This document shows positions 8,998 through 18,216 of a stretch of DNA of 64,000 nt, in pieces (position 1 is the stretch's first letter; every line of letters begins with the position of its first letter). Under the pieces are notes generated by a model. That model searched no databases. It saw only the letters and a list, made by a program, of their open reading frames with translations, and was not told the DNA's origin. The stretch is taken from the NCBI RefSeq assembly GCF_020216065.1, contig NZ_JAIWNA010000001.1, forward strand, positions 1,209,408-1,273,407. Reading direction: 5' to 3'. The stretch is from Nocardia rosealba (GTDB taxonomy: Bacteria > Actinomycetota > Actinomycetes > Mycobacteriales > Mycobacteriaceae). A program made the translations under genes and the position numbers.

Positions 8998-9300
8998 GAG
9001 ATTCGAGTTGATTCCCGATTCGCGAAAGTTTCTCCGGAAGTCGTGGGCTGCCGCCGCTCACCTCGATGAGTTCGCCGACCCGCCCACGGACCCGATACGC
9101 CATGATCCGGGCCGAACGCGACAGCCGCGCGTCTCGAGCCCGCGCGCGGGTCAGCTCGCGACGAGCCCGTCGCGAACCGCCAAGGGGGACAGCCCCTGCC
9201 GGCGCCGAACGCGCCCGTCGCAGTGCGCCCTCGTCGCCAGTCGATCGGCCGCCGTCTCCAACGAGACGGCGTTCTGGTCGAAGACGATCTCGATATCGGC
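8998..9300. other. Gene-free stretch after nadE
   Basis: No convincing gene is seen here. The nadE reading frame stays open for 49 codons past its TAG (down to 9151) and these codons have gene-like third-position GC, but the MoaD-style or NadE-style C-terminus is already complete at the TAG. This may be a decayed reading frame. Confidence 0.4.
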
Positions 9301-10125
9301 CTAGCGCCACCAGGTGTCGAGGGGAGTCACCGGCACGGTGCGCTTGTGGCGGGTGGCGGTGAACAGCGATTCGACCCGCTCGGCGACCTGCTCGCTCACC
9401 TCCTTGCCCTCGAGGTAGTCGTCGATCTCGCTGTAGCGCACACCGAGCGCGTCCTCGTCGGGCAAGGCGGGGCGGTCGTCCTCGAGGTCGGCGGTCGGCA
9501 CCTTCGACCAGGTACTCGGCGGCGCCCCGAGTTCCTGCAGCAGCGCGGCACCCTGACGCTTGGTGAGGCCGGTGAGGGGGGTCAGGTCGACACCGCCGTC
9601 GCCGTACTTGGTGAAGAAACCGGTGACCGCCTCGGCGGCGTGGTCGGTGCCGACCACCAGCAGGTTCTCCTGCCCGGCCAGCGCGTACTGGGCGACCATC
9701 CGCTCGCGTGCCTTGATATTGCCGCGCACGAAGTCGCGTAGCCGCTCGTGGTCGATGGACCCGGCCACCTCGGCCGACACCGCGTCGACACCGGGGCGCA
9801 CGTTCACGACGACGCAGCGGTCGGGGTCGATGAAGTTCAGGGCGACCTGCGCGTCGTGCTCGTCGGCCTGCACGCCGTAGGGCAGCCGCACCGCGAGGAA
9901 GGTGGCGTCCTTGTCCTCGGCACGCAGTTCCTCCGCGGCCAGCTGGCACAGCCGACCGGCGAGGGTGCTGTCCTGCCCGCCGCTGATACCCAGCACGAAA
10001 CCCTTGGCGGGAGTGGTGCTCAGGTACTCCTTGAGGAAGTCGACGCGCCTGCGGACCTCCTGCTTCGGTTCGATCTCGGGTTGTACACCCAATTCGGCAA
10101 TGATCTGTTCACGCAGTGTCCCCAT
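9301..10125 (-). CDS. nadE: Ammonia-dependent NAD+ synthetase
   Basis: This 274-residue enzyme amidates deamido-NAD+ to NAD+ using ATP and ammonia. It has the ATP-pyrophosphatase loop GISGGQDST near residues 46-54 and the downstream [19 protein letters not shown] segment near residue 155 that binds substrate. The length fits the short, glutaminase-free E. coli type; mycobacteria usually carry the long glutamine-dependent form. It stands 6 bp downstream of the TetR gene on the same strand, so the two may share a transcript. A second NAD gene pair (pnuC-nadR) lies 5 kb away. Confidence 0.94.
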   Translation of the reverse strand: MGTLREQIIAELGVQPEIEPKQEVRRRVDFLKEYLSTTPAKGFVLGISGGQDSTLAGRLCQLAAEELRAEDKDATFLAVRLPYGVQADEHDAQVALNFIDPDRCVVVNVRPGVDAVSAEVAGSIDHERLRDFVRGNIKARERMVAQYALAGQENLLVVGTDHAAEAVTGFFTKYGDGGVDLTPLTGLTKRQGAALLQELGAPPSTWSKVPTADLEDDRPALPDEDALGVRYSEIDDYLEGKEVSEQVAERVESLFTATRHKRTVPVTPLDTWWR

Positions 10126-10131
10126 GCCGTC

Positions 10132-10788
10132 TCACTCTACTTGGGCGACAGGCGAAACAACCCGGCGAACGAGCCATTCCCAGTTGTCGCCGATCTGTGC
10201 GCGGGTGTAGCCGAGCACCTCCATCTGATGCAGGACCAGCGCCGCCGAGAGCGTGGCGAGCAGGCCGTCGGCGATCAGAGCGAGCTCGCCACGCACCCCG
10301 GCCGCGCGCAGTAGCAGCACGATGTGGGCGCGGTGCAGCGCGTAGGGGCCGTCGCCGAAGCGGCCCTTCTCCTCGGCGGCGCGGTGCAGGTCGCCCTCGA
10401 GTTCGATATCGAGCAGCCGGGTTCGGCCGAAGGCGATCAACCGGTCGATCGGCTCGGCCTCGGGCCCGAGCGGGCCCGGTCCGAACATGAACGCCGTCTG
10501 GAACTTCTGCTCGGAGTGGTCGAGCAGGGCCAGCATCAGCCCGGAACGATTGCCGAAGCGGCGGAACACCGTGCCCTTGCCCACGCCCGCGCGCTTGGCG
10601 AGCGCGTCCATGGTGAGTCCCGCGACGCCGTGCTCGCGCACCAGCTGCTGGGCCGCGTCGAGCAGCAGGGCTCGGTTACGGGCCGCGTCGGCGCGCTCGG
10701 CCGGTTCGGCATTGAGGGACGACGGTTGCCCGATCCGCAGCACATCGGGCTCGTCCGACCTCGGTGTGCTGTAGCTCACGCTGCTCAC
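10132..10788 (-). CDS. TetR-family transcriptional regulator
   Basis: A 218-residue repressor. The DNA-binding domain covers about residues 35-85, with the helix-turn-helix LTMDALAKRAGVGKGTVFRRF. The C-terminal ligand domain matches a C-terminal TetR type seen beside FMN reductases. It starts with GTG, preceded by GGAGGGG. The gene is divergent from the FMN reductase gene, with a perfect palindrome in the 87-bp gap. The same TetR/reductase pair sits next to nrdH in M. tuberculosis (Rv3055/Rv3054c, from memory), which supports an old association. Confidence 0.9.
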   Translation of the reverse strand: MSSVSYSTPRSDEPDVLRIGQPSSLNAEPAERADAARNRALLLDAAQQLVREHGVAGLTMDALAKRAGVGKGTVFRRFGNRSGLMLALLDHSEQKFQTAFMFGPGPLGPEAEPIDRLIAFGRTRLLDIELEGDLHRAAEEKGRFGDGPYALHRAHIVLLLRAAGVRGELALIADGLLATLSAALVLHQMEVLGYTRAQIGDNWEWLVRRVVSPVAQVE

Positions 10789-10809
10789 ACGCCCCTCCGG
10801 GGAAGTATT

Positions 10810-10823
10810 CGGACCGTGGTCCG
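10810..10823. promoter_or_regulatory. TetR operator between divergent genes
   Basis: A perfect 14-bp inverted repeat, CGGACC-GT-GGTCCG, lies 22 bp before the TetR start and 53 bp before the reductase start. Position and symmetry fit autoregulation plus control of the reductase. Confidence 0.7.
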
Positions 10824-10875
10824 GTTATTGTCGGATGAAACTTGGATCTTTCCACTGAGTACACCAGGAGTCGTC

Positions 10876-11445
10876 ATGAGCGAGACCCGCATCCTTACTC
10901 TGGTCGGCAGCCTGCGCGCCGGGTCGATCAACCGCCGCCTCGCCGAGGCCGCCGCGCAGACCGCGCCCGAGGGCGTCGGCATCGCCATCTACGAGGGTCT
11001 CGCCGAGATCCCGTTCTACAACGAGGACCTCGACGTCCCCGGTTCCGTGCCCGCCGCCGCGCAGGCGCTGCGCGACGCCGTAGCCGCCGCCGACGCCGTC
11101 CTGCTGGTGACGCCCGAGTACAACGGCACCCTGCCTGCCGTGCTGAAGAACGCCATCGACTGGGCCTCGCGTCCCTATGGTGCCGGTTCGATCAAGGGCA
11201 AGCCGGTCGCCGTGGTGAGTGCCTCGATCAGCGCGCGCGCCGCCGAGTGGGCGCACGGCGACGCGGTGAAGTCCGTCGGCGTCGCAGGCGGTGTGGTCGT
11301 GGAGTCGGCCACCGTGCGGTTCGGGACCATCGGTGAGCGGTTCGCGCAGGTACACCCGAGCGAGGACGCCGAGGCGCTGACCCAGCTCGGCGCGGCCGTG
11401 CACGAACTGGTCGCCGCCGCGAACGGCACGCTCGTGAACGCGTAA
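10876..11445 (+). CDS. NADPH-dependent FMN reductase family protein
   Basis: A 189-residue flavodoxin-fold reductase. The FMN phosphate loop is LVGSLRAGSINRRLAE (residues 8-23) and the second flavin segment is VTPEYNGTLPAVLKNAIDW (about residues 76-94). Members reduce FMN or quinones with NADPH. I chose the ATG at 10876, which has AGGAG five bases before it; the frame is open much further upstream without coding character. It is followed by a textbook terminator and is probably controlled by the divergent TetR. Confidence 0.9.
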   Translation: MSETRILTLVGSLRAGSINRRLAEAAAQTAPEGVGIAIYEGLAEIPFYNEDLDVPGSVPAAAQALRDAVAAADAVLLVTPEYNGTLPAVLKNAIDWASRPYGAGSIKGKPVAVVSASISARAAEWAHGDAVKSVGVAGGVVVESATVRFGTIGERFAQVHPSEDAEALTQLGAAVHELVAAANGTLVNA

Positions 11446-11465
11446 GCTGACAACGCTCCCGACGG

Positions 11466-11500
11466 GCGCCGCATCGACACGGTCGATGCGGCGCTCTTTC
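11466..11500 (+). terminator. Rho-independent terminator of the FMN reductase gene
   Basis: A 13-bp perfect stem (11466-11478 with 11482-11494) with a 3-base loop is followed by TCTTTC. It starts 20 bp after the stop codon. Confidence 0.9.
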
Positions 11501-11621
11501 GTTGTCGAGCCGGTTTGCTGAAGACTCGCCGGTAGGCGAAATCGTGATCTGAGCCACTGTTTCGGCTGCTCGCCGCCGGTGCGTCCTGGGACTTACCCGG
11601 TGGAAATTACATCTGTGCGAC

Positions 11622-11637
11622 TCGCAACCCCTTGTGT
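11622..11637. promoter_or_regulatory. NrdR box 1 upstream of nrdHIE
   Basis: TCGCAACCCCTTGTGT matches the NrdR consensus ACACWATATATWGTGT best in its CnCAA and TTGTGT ends. It starts exactly 32 bp before box 2, the three-turn spacing known for NrdR pairs. Confidence 0.75.
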
Positions 11638-11653
11638 TGTTCCCATCTGTCGG

Positions 11654-11669
11654 CCACTAGGTGTAGTGT
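11654..11669. promoter_or_regulatory. NrdR box 2 upstream of nrdHIE
   Basis: CCACTAGGTGTAGTGT fits the NrdR consensus with symmetric CACT/AGTG arms. It differs at only three positions from box 2 of nrdF at 28660. About 165 bp of leader separate it from the nrdH start. NrdR is the ATP/dATP-sensing repressor of ribonucleotide reductase genes. Confidence 0.8.
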
Positions 11670-11833
11670 CTTCGGTACTGGAACACGGTGTGAAGCCACT
11701 ACTGATCGGGCCCAAGGGAAGGGGTTACGAGCAGGGCTTTCTTCGCCAGATCCAGGAGTTTGCGCAGCATCACCGTTCGTGCACTGCATACGGATCACAG
11801 GCTGTGGATCAGGCATAGGAGAGAGGGACTCTA

Positions 11834-12067
11834 ATGACCGTCACCGTGTACACCAAGCCCGCTTGCGTTCAGTGCAATGCCACCTACAAGGCGCTCGACA
11901 AGGTCGGGGTGGAGTACGACGTCATCGACATCTCGGAGAACGCCGAGGCGCGCGACTACGTCATGGCGCTCGGTTACCTGCAGGCGCCCGTCGTCGTCGC
12001 GGGTGAGGATCACTGGTCGGGCTTCCGTCCCGACCGCATCAAGTCGCTCGCCGTCGCGGCCGCCTAG
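11834..12067 (+). CDS. nrdH: Glutaredoxin-like protein NrdH
   Basis: A 77-residue redoxin that donates electrons to the class Ib ribonucleotide reductase NrdE. The redox motif is C11-V-Q-C14. The WSGFRPD segment near the C-terminus is the signature that lets NrdH accept electrons from thioredoxin reductase. GGAGAG precedes the ATG. First gene of nrdH-nrdI-nrdE, expressed from the NrdR-controlled promoter. Confidence 0.97.
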   Translation: MTVTVYTKPACVQCNATYKALDKVGVEYDVIDISENAEARDYVMALGYLQAPVVVAGEDHWSGFRPDRIKSLAVAAA

Positions 12068-12090
12068 GACTTCGCTCGGAAGGAGCCGCG

Positions 12091-12561
12091 ATGCCCGAAC
12101 GGACGACTCCGGGCGGGCTGGTCTACTTCTCCAGCGCTTCGGAGAACACCCACCGTTTCGTCGAGAAGCTGGGTCTCCCGGCCACTCGGCTACCACTGCA
12201 CACCGCTGAATCGCTGCGCGTCGACGAACCCTACGTGCTGATCACCCCCACCTACGGTGGTGGTCGGCACGTCATGGGTGAGCAACGGTCCGACAAGGAC
12301 CTCGTACCGCGGCAGGTCGCCAAGTTCCTCAACGACCCGCACAACCGTGCCCTGCTGCGCGGTGTGATCGCGGCCGGTAACACGAACTTCGGCGAAACCT
12401 ACTGTGCTGCAGGCGATGTCATCTCGCGCAAATGCGGGGTGCCGTACCTGTATCGCTTCGAACTTATGGGAACCGCTGAGGACGTCGCGCGCGTCCGAGA
12501 GGGATTGGGATTGTTTTGGCAACAGCAACCACAGCACCGGCAGGCAAGTCAGCCCGTCTAG
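12091..12561 (+). CDS. nrdI: Flavodoxin-like NrdI
   Basis: A 156-residue FMN protein that supplies the oxidant for building the dimanganese-tyrosyl radical in NrdF. It has the phosphate loop [16 protein letters not shown] and the family segments [10 protein letters not shown] and [15 protein letters not shown] strong GGAAGGAG precedes the start. The last 46 bp overlap the start of nrdE in another frame. Confidence 0.96.
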   Translation: MPERTTPGGLVYFSSASENTHRFVEKLGLPATRLPLHTAESLRVDEPYVLITPTYGGGRHVMGEQRSDKDLVPRQVAKFLNDPHNRALLRGVIAAGNTNFGETYCAAGDVISRKCGVPYLYRFELMGTAEDVARVREGLGLFWQQQPQHRQASQPV

Positions 12562-14705
12562 AGCGGTCGGCGGTGCGACCCGACGCCGCGGGCGAGGTGA
12601 TGGACTACCACGCCCTCAACGCCATGCTGAACCTGTACGGCCCCGACGGCGAGATCCAGTTCGACAAGGACCGCGAGGCCGCGCACCAGTACTTCTTGCA
12701 GCACGTCAACCAGAACACCGTCTTCTTCCACAACCTGGACGAGAAGCTGGACTATCTGGTCAAGGAGAACTACTACGAGCCCGAGGTGCTCGACCAGTAC
12801 AGCCGCGGGTTCGTCAAGCAGCTGTTCCAGCAGGCCTACGCCAAGAAGTTCCGGTTCCCCACCTTCCTCGGCGCGTTCAAGTACTACACCTCCTACACCC
12901 TCAAGACCTTCGACGGTAAGCGCTACCTCGAGCGGTTCGAGGACCGTGTCTGCATGGTCGCGCTGACCCTGGCCGCCGGTGACGAGACGCTGGCGAGCAA
13001 GCTGGTCGACGAGATCATCGACGGCCGTTTCCAGCCGGCCACCCCCACCTTCCTCAACTCCGGCAAGAAGCAGCGCGGCGAGCCCGTGTCCTGCTTCCTG
13101 CTGCGCATCGAGGACAACATGGAGTCCATCGGGCGCTCCATCAACTCCGCGCTGCAGCTGTCCAAGCGCGGTGGCGGTGTCGCCTTGCTGCTGAGCAACA
13201 TTCGTGAGCACGGCGCGCCGATCAAGAAGATCGAGAACCAGAGCTCGGGTGTCATCCCGATCATGAAGCTGCTCGAGGACTCGTTCTCCTACGCCAACCA
13301 GCTGGGCGCGCGACAGGGTGCGGGCGCGGTGTACCTGCACGCGCACCACCCCGACATCTACCGCTTCCTCGACACCAAGCGCGAGAACGCCGACGAGAAG
13401 ATCCGCATCAAGACCCTCTCGCTCGGCGTGGTGATCCCCGACATCACCTTCGAGCTGGCGAAGAAGAACGAGGACATGTACCTGTTCTCGCCGTACGACG
13501 TCGAGCGCATCTACGGCAAGCCGTTCGCCGATATCGACGTCACCGAGAAGTACTACGAGATGGTCGACGACAAGCGCATCCGCAAGTCGAAGATCAAGGC
13601 GCGCGAGTTCTTCCAGACCATCGCCGAGCTGCAGTTCGAGTCGGGCTACCCGTACATCATGTTCGAGGACACGGTGAACCGGGCCAACCCGATCAAGGGC
13701 AAGATCACCCACTCGAACCTGTGCTCGGAGATCTTGCAGGTCTCCACCCCCTCGGAGTTCAACGACGACCTCTCGTACTCCAAGGTCGGCAAGGACATCT
13801 CCTGCAACCTCGGTTCGCTCAACATCGCCAAGGCGATGGACTCACCCGATTTCGGGCAGACCATCGAGACCTCGATCCGTGCGCTCACCGCGGTGTCGGA
13901 TCAGACCCACATCTACTCGGTGCCCTCGATCGAGCAGGGCAACAACGAGTCGCACGCCATCGGCCTGGGCCAGATGAACCTGCACGGGTACCTGGCGCGC
14001 GAGCGGGTGCACTACGGGTCCGAAGAGGGCATCGACTTCACCAACATGTACTTCTACACCGTGGTCTACCACGCGATCCGGGCCTCGAACCTGATCGCCA
14101 AGGAGCGCGGTACCGCGTTCGGTGGCTTCGCCGAGTCGAAGTACGCCAGCGGTGAATACTTCGACAAGTACACCGACCAGGTGTGGGAGCCCAAGACCGA
14201 CAAGGTCGCACAGCTGTTCGCCGACGCGGGCGTGCGCATCCCCACCCAGGACGACTGGCGTGAGCTGAAGGCCTCGGTGCAGGAATTCGGCATCTACAAC
14301 CAGAACCTGCAGGCGGTGCCGCCGACCGGCTCGATCTCCTACATCAACCACTCCACCAGCTCGATCCACCCGGTGGCGTCGAAGATCGAGATCCGCAAGG
14401 AAGGCAAGATCGGCCGCGTCTACTACCCGGCCCCGTATCTCACCAACGACAACCTGGAGTACTACCAGGACGCGTACGAGATCGGCTACGAGAAGATCAT
14501 CGACACCTACGCCGCGGCCACCCAGCACGTGGACCAGGGCCTGTCGCTGACGCTGTTCTTCAAGGACACCGCAACCACCCGCGACCTGAACAAGGCCCAG
14601 ATCTACGCCTGGCGCAAGGGAATCAAGACCCTCTACTACATCCGCCTGCGGCAGATGGCCCTCGAGGGGACCGAAGTGGAGAACTGCGTCAGCTGCATGT
14701 TGTGA
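12516..14705 (+). CDS. nrdE: Class Ib ribonucleotide reductase alpha subunit NrdE
   Basis: The catalytic subunit reduces ribonucleoside diphosphates to deoxyribonucleotides. It is nearly identical along its length to mycobacterial NrdE (for example [35 protein letters not shown] and the C-terminal CVSCML redox pair). The N-terminal ATP-cone found in class Ia enzymes is absent, as usual for class Ib. I keep the TTG start at 12516, inside nrdI, because mycobacterial homologues also carry an N-terminal extension of about 25 residues before YHALN; an ATG at 12600 is the alternative. Its partner nrdF lies 14 kb downstream under matching NrdR boxes. Confidence 0.96.
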   Translation: MATATTAPAGKSARLERSAVRPDAAGEVMDYHALNAMLNLYGPDGEIQFDKDREAAHQYFLQHVNQNTVFFHNLDEKLDYLVKENYYEPEVLDQYSRGFVKQLFQQAYAKKFRFPTFLGAFKYYTSYTLKTFDGKRYLERFEDRVCMVALTLAAGDETLASKLVDEIIDGRFQPATPTFLNSGKKQRGEPVSCFLLRIEDNMESIGRSINSALQLSKRGGGVALLLSNIREHGAPIKKIENQSSGVIPIMKLLEDSFSYANQLGARQGAGAVYLHAHHPDIYRFLDTKRENADEKIRIKTLSLGVVIPDITFELAKKNEDMYLFSPYDVERIYGKPFADIDVTEKYYEMVDDKRIRKSKIKAREFFQTIAELQFESGYPYIMFEDTVNRANPIKGKITHSNLCSEILQVSTPSEFNDDLSYSKVGKDISCNLGSLNIAKAMDSPDFGQTIETSIRALTAVSDQTHIYSVPSIEQGNNESHAIGLGQMNLHGYLARERVHYGSEEGIDFTNMYFYTVVYHAIRASNLIAKERGTAFGGFAESKYASGEYFDKYTDQVWEPKTDKVAQLFADAGVRIPTQDDWRELKASVQEFGIYNQNLQAVPPTGSISYINHSTSSIHPVASKIEIRKEGKIGRVYYPAPYLTNDNLEYYQDAYEIGYEKIIDTYAAATQHVDQGLSLTLFFKDTATTRDLNKAQIYAWRKGIKTLYYIRLRQMALEGTEVENCVSCML

Positions 14706-14711
14706 GCTTGC

Positions 14712-14752
14712 CGAACGACCTCGGTGCGGGTGATCCGCGCCGAGGTCGTTCG
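14712..14752 (+). terminator. Terminator of nrdHIE
   Basis: A 13-bp perfect stem (14712-14724 with 14740-14752) starts 7 bp after the nrdE stop. It has no U-tract. It also lies 15 bp beyond the stop of the convergent RDD gene and could serve both. Confidence 0.75.
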
Positions 14753-14766
14753 TCGTGATCCGGCAC

Positions 14767-15192
14767 TCAGTCGAAGAAGTCGAAGCAGGCCCAGCCGCCA
14801 CGGACCCACTGGGTGATCAGCTGCCCGAGTGAGGGGCGGGTGCCGTCGGCGTGGCGCAGGCTGAGGCCGAACGAGCATTTGCCGATGGTGGTGCCTGCCA
14901 GGTGCTGGACGATCGTGCGGTGCGTGAACGAGGCTCCGAGCCAGGCGAGCAGGCCGTACAGGACGGCGGTCGGGCCTTGGGCGACGTGCCAGGTGGTGAG
15001 GCCGATCGCGGCGTGCAGGGCCATGTCGATGAGGAACGCGGGGATCACGCCGGTCTCGGAACCGGTGGATGTGCGTCCGGTGAGCGGGAATTCGTTCTGC
15101 GCGGTCGTCGTCTCCGGGACGTAGGTCGATTGTCCGTCGCGCTCGTAGCTGCCGTTCCTCGTCGCGTGCCGGGGCGGTGCTGCGTTGGTCAT
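14767..15192 (-). CDS. RDD-family membrane protein (paralogue 1)
   Basis: A 141-residue protein with a polar N-terminal 45 residues and an RDD domain with two clear membrane segments (about 50-70 and 78-95). The family Arg-Asp pair is reduced here to FLIDMALHAAIG. The segment TIGKCSFGLSLRHADGTRPSLGQLITQWVRGG matches the typical RDD C-terminus. It shares much of its sequence with the protein at 17685-18140. Function unknown. It is divergent from pnuC. Confidence 0.8.
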   Translation of the reverse strand: MTNAAPPRHATRNGSYERDGQSTYVPETTTAQNEFPLTGRTSTGSETGVIPAFLIDMALHAAIGLTTWHVAQGPTAVLYGLLAWLGASFTHRTIVQHLAGTTIGKCSFGLSLRHADGTRPSLGQLITQWVRGGWACFDFFD

Positions 15193-15274
15193 GCGCCACA
15201 GATTGCTCGACTCCGCTTAACGACAACCGTGTGACGACCTTGGCGATGATCCCTTGTGCCGCACCCTCGATCAG

Positions 15275-15297
15275 GTTATTGTCGTGATGACTAATAC
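15275..15297. promoter_or_regulatory. Candidate operator before pnuC
   Basis: A 23-bp imperfect palindrome with 9-base half sites (GTTATTGTC and GACTAATAC, six of nine positions matching) lies just before the pnuC start. NAD genes in actinobacteria are often under NrtR control, but I cannot match this site to a known consensus. Confidence 0.35.
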
Positions 15298-15299
15298 TG

Positions 15300-15950
15300 A
15301 TGCGGGGGATGACCGTGTTCGATCTGATAGCTGCCTTGCAGGAACCGCTGTTCACGCTGCTCGGCACGCCGGTGAGCTGGACCGAGGTGCTCGGATTCGG
15401 TAGCGGTGCGCTGTGTGTCTGGCTGGTGGCTCGCCAGCACATCGCGAACTGGCCGATCGGCATCGCCAACAATGTGTTCTTCATCCTGCTGTTCACGCAG
15501 GCCGGGTTGTTCGCCGATGCCGGGTTGCAGGTGGTGTTCATCGCGCTGGCCGTCTACGGGTGGTGGACCTGGGCCACCGGGGCGCCTCGGAGTGAGCGGC
15601 TGCCCGTTCGCCGGACCACCCGCACCGAATGGCTCGTGCTCGGGGCGTGCGGTGTGCTCGGAACCGCGGCGATCACCGTATTGCTCGATACCGCAACCGA
15701 ATCGACGGTGCCGTTCTGGGACGCGCTCACCACCGCGCTGTCGCTGATGGCCACTTACGGGCAGTGCCGTAAACGCCTCGAGTCGTGGTGGTTGTGGATC
15801 GCGGCCGATGTCGTCTACATCCCCCTCTATGTCTACAAGGACCTCTATCTCACCGCGATCCTGTACTGCGGGTTCCTTGCGCTGTGTGTGCGCGGGCTGA
15901 TTGCCTGGCGGCGGGATGTGCGGGCGGAACCGGCGGTTGTCGCGGTATGA
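15300..15950 (+). CDS. pnuC: Nicotinamide riboside transporter PnuC
   Basis: A 216-residue inner-membrane transporter with about seven hydrophobic segments. Family motifs include GIANNVFFILLF, VYGWWTW near residue 90, and WWLWIAADVVYIPLYVYKDLYLTAILY near residues 165-190, where the aromatic residues line the nicotinamide riboside site. Start ATG at 15300 or 15309 is undecided. It overlaps the nadR start by the ATGA quartet, so imported riboside would pass directly to the NadR kinase. In this neighbourhood the pair forms an NAD salvage unit. Confidence 0.93.
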   Translation: MRGMTVFDLIAALQEPLFTLLGTPVSWTEVLGFGSGALCVWLVARQHIANWPIGIANNVFFILLFTQAGLFADAGLQVVFIALAVYGWWTWATGAPRSERLPVRRTTRTEWLVLGACGVLGTAAITVLLDTATESTVPFWDALTTALSLMATYGQCRKRLESWWLWIAADVVYIPLYVYKDLYLTAILYCGFLALCVRGLIAWRRDVRAEPAVVAV

Positions 15951-17030
15951 GCACCATGAATGCCGCCGTCGGCCAACAAGAATCCGCGCGCAGGTTCACG
16001 CACGGTCTGGTGTTGGGCAAGTTCTATCCGCCGCATGCGGGCCACCATCATCTGGTGCGCACCGCCGCCGCGCGCTGTGACCGGCTGACGGTGCTGGTCT
16101 GTGCCGCCTCGGTGGAGTCGGTCCCGCTCGCCGACCGAGTGGCATGGATGCGTGAAATACACTCGCAGCCTGGCATTTCCGTGGTGGGTGCCGTCGACGA
16201 CATACCCATGGACCTCACCGATCCGCAGGTTTGGGATGCGCACATGGCGGTGTTCCGTGCCGCCGTCCCCGAACCGGTCGACGCGGTGTTCACTTCGGAG
16301 ACCTACGGCGACGAGCTGGCCCGCCGCTTCGCTGCCCAGCCGATCAGTGTCGACCCGCAGCGCCGCCGTTACCCGATCTCGGCGACAGCGATCCGGCGGG
16401 ATCCGATGGCGCACTGGGAGTTTCTCGCACCACCGGTGCGCGCCGCGCTCACCAGACGCGTGGTCGTCCTCGGCGCCGAGTCCACAGGCACGACAACCAT
16501 GGCCAAGGCCCTCGCCGAACATTACGGCGCCCCTTGGGTTCCCGAATACGGCCGCGAATACAGCGAGCGGAAACTCGCCACCCTCGGCCCCTCCGCCCAC
16601 TGGTCCCAGGTGGAATTCACCTCCGACGAGTTCCCCCTGATCGCCGCCCGCCAGCAGGAACGCGAAGACCTCGCCGCCCGCGAGTCAGGCCCCGTACTCA
16701 TCTGCGACACCGACGCTTTCGCCACCGAAATCTGGCACGAGCGCTACCTCGGCTACACCCACCCCACCCCTGCACGCACCCCCACACCAGCACCTCTGGC
16801 TGCTCACCGACCACACCGACGTCCCCTTCGAAGACGACGGCCTCCGCGACGGCGAGCACCTACGCCCTTGGATGACCGAACGATTCCACACCGAACTCAC
16901 CCGAACCGCCCGACGATTCACCATCCTGACGGGCTCCCATCGTCAACGCCTCACCACCGCCGTAGCCGCCGTCGACCAACTCCTCGCCGAGGGCTGGTCT
17001 TTCACCGACCCCCTCCCGGAGAAGCGATAA
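15947..17030 (+). pseudogene. nadR: NadR-like NMN adenylyltransferase / riboside kinase, frameshifted
   Basis: Residues 1-165 form a nucleotidyltransferase (GKFYPPHAGHHHLV substrate loop; YPISATAIRRDP motif). From about residue 170 comes a kinase domain whose Walker A loop reads GAESTGTTTMAKA, without the usual Lys; I recall this form in other actinobacterial NadR-like proteins. The frame is intact to ERYLGYTHP (about 16765), then degenerates into Arg/Pro-rich sequence. The expected C-terminus (HLWLLTDHTDVPFEDDGLRD to the stop at 17028-17030) is present in the frame one base further on. So one extra base, or two missing, lies between about 16758 and 16787, in C-rich sequence. It could be a real mutation or a sequencing error. 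The start overlaps the pnuC stop. Confidence 0.85.
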
Positions 17031-17041
17031 ACGGTGCGCAC

Positions 17042-17728
17042 CTAGAGAGGCTGAGGGTCAGTGCATTCGAAGCTTTCGTCAGTGACAGCCGATGCGGCGT
17101 AGACGGTTTCACCCTCCATGGTTGCGGTGATTGCTCTGGGCTCGAGCGAGCGCATGATGCCCAGACAGAACATAACGGTTTCCGGATGGTCGGGCATCGG
17201 TGCGATGTCGCCGGGTTCGACGGGGAAGGGGTGGCGGGTACGAAGCGGCATAGCGACGGTGAATGTTTCGGCGAAGGTGCTCTCGGGGCCGAGCGGGAGG
17301 AACAGGGGCGAGGGCGGAGCTTGGTAGAGCAGCATGGGGCAATCATCGAAGCCGATAGAGCGTTTGCTGATCTCGACGGTGCCGTCGCTGCGCGGGATCG
17401 TGTTATAACTCGCGCGAGTCGGATTGCCCTTGACGTCGGGCATGAACACCGGCAGATACACCGGGAACGTGCTGTGGTTGGTGACTCGGTATTCGACGGT
17501 AATTCGTTGCGTGGTCGAGGTGAGCGCCGCGCTGAACTCGATACCTGGGTCGTCGATTGTGCTCGGTGCCGCTTCGCAAGGCAGCGGGTTCGGTGTGGGT
17601 GATGCTGTCGGGGTCGGCGGTGGTGTTCGGCATCCGGCCGTGAGGAGGGTGAATGCCAGGGCGGTCGCGGTTGTTTGCCGGGCGCTAGCCGAGTAAGGCG
17701 AGCATCTCGAGTGCGGCGCCGAGGCCAC
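17042..17728 (-). CDS. Hypothetical lipoprotein
   Basis: A 228-residue protein with a lipobox LLTAGC near residue 33 and a Pro/Thr linker (PPPTPTASPTPNP) after it, so it is probably lipid-anchored outside the membrane. The mature part contains segments of a beta-sandwich style (ITVEYRVTNHSTFPVYLPVF). No family recognised. The only sensible start is the GTG at 17728, inside the preceding RDD gene (44-bp overlap), so the two are likely coupled. Confidence 0.7.
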   Translation of the reverse strand: MASAPHSRCSPYSASARQTTATALAFTLLTAGCRTPPPTPTASPTPNPLPCEAAPSTIDDPGIEFSAALTSTTQRITVEYRVTNHSTFPVYLPVFMPDVKGNPTRASYNTIPRSDGTVEISKRSIGFDDCPMLLYQAPPSPLFLPLGPESTFAETFTVAMPLRTRHPFPVEPGDIAPMPDHPETVMFCLGIMRSLEPRAITATMEGETVYAASAVTDESFECTDPQPL

Positions 17729-18140
17729 GGAACCACTCCTTGATCAGTCGTCCGAGGGTGGGGTAGGTGCCGTCGGTGTAGCGCATGCGGAGGCCGAAGA
17801 CGGCCTTGCCGAGCGTCGCTCGGGTGAGGCGTTGGATGACGGTGCGGTGCAGGAACGATGCGGTGAGCCAGGCGAGTACGCCGTAGAGCAGCGATATCGA
17901 GCCGGGGACGGCGAACCATGTGGCGGCGCCGATCGCGAGGTGCAGCGACATGTCCAAGGGGAACGCGAACCACATTCGGGTGGTGCTGTTGGTCGAATCC
18001 TTCGCCAGCAGCGGCCATTCCGCGTCGCGGTCCGGTTTGGCGGGCACTGCCGGGACGAATACCAGCCGACCGTCGCTGTCCCGCTCGTATCTGGCGCTGA
18101 GAAGCTTGGTCTCTTTCCGCATCTCCACCGAGTCGCTCAT
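17685..18140 (-). CDS. RDD-family membrane protein (paralogue 2)
   Basis: A 151-residue relative of the protein at 14767-15192. Shared stretches include DMSLHLAIGAATW against DMALHAAIGLTTW, LLYGVLAWLTASFLHRTVIQ against VLYGLLAWLGASFTHRTIVQ, and a C-terminal RYTDGTYPTLGRLIKEW. Two membrane segments follow a polar, charged N-terminus. The two copies bracket pnuC-nadR and a lipoprotein. Function unknown. Confidence 0.8.
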   Translation of the reverse strand: MSDSVEMRKETKLLSARYERDSDGRLVFVPAVPAKPDRDAEWPLLAKDSTNSTTRMWFAFPLDMSLHLAIGAATWFAVPGSISLLYGVLAWLTASFLHRTVIQRLTRATLGKAVFGLRMRYTDGTYPTLGRLIKEWFRGLGAALEMLALLG

Positions 18141-18216
18141 ATCGGCAACGTAGGTGGGGGCGCTTAACGGGAACCGTTGATCATGCCAATACCGCCGCCG
18201 GACCAGGTCGAGCCCC

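Noticed and set aside
9151..9300. Read-through extension of nadE
   Set aside because: NadE already ends in a family-like C-terminus at its TAG. There is no evidence for read-through.
11579..11818. 79-codon frame before nrdH
   Set aside because: It covers the NrdR boxes and lacks coding character.
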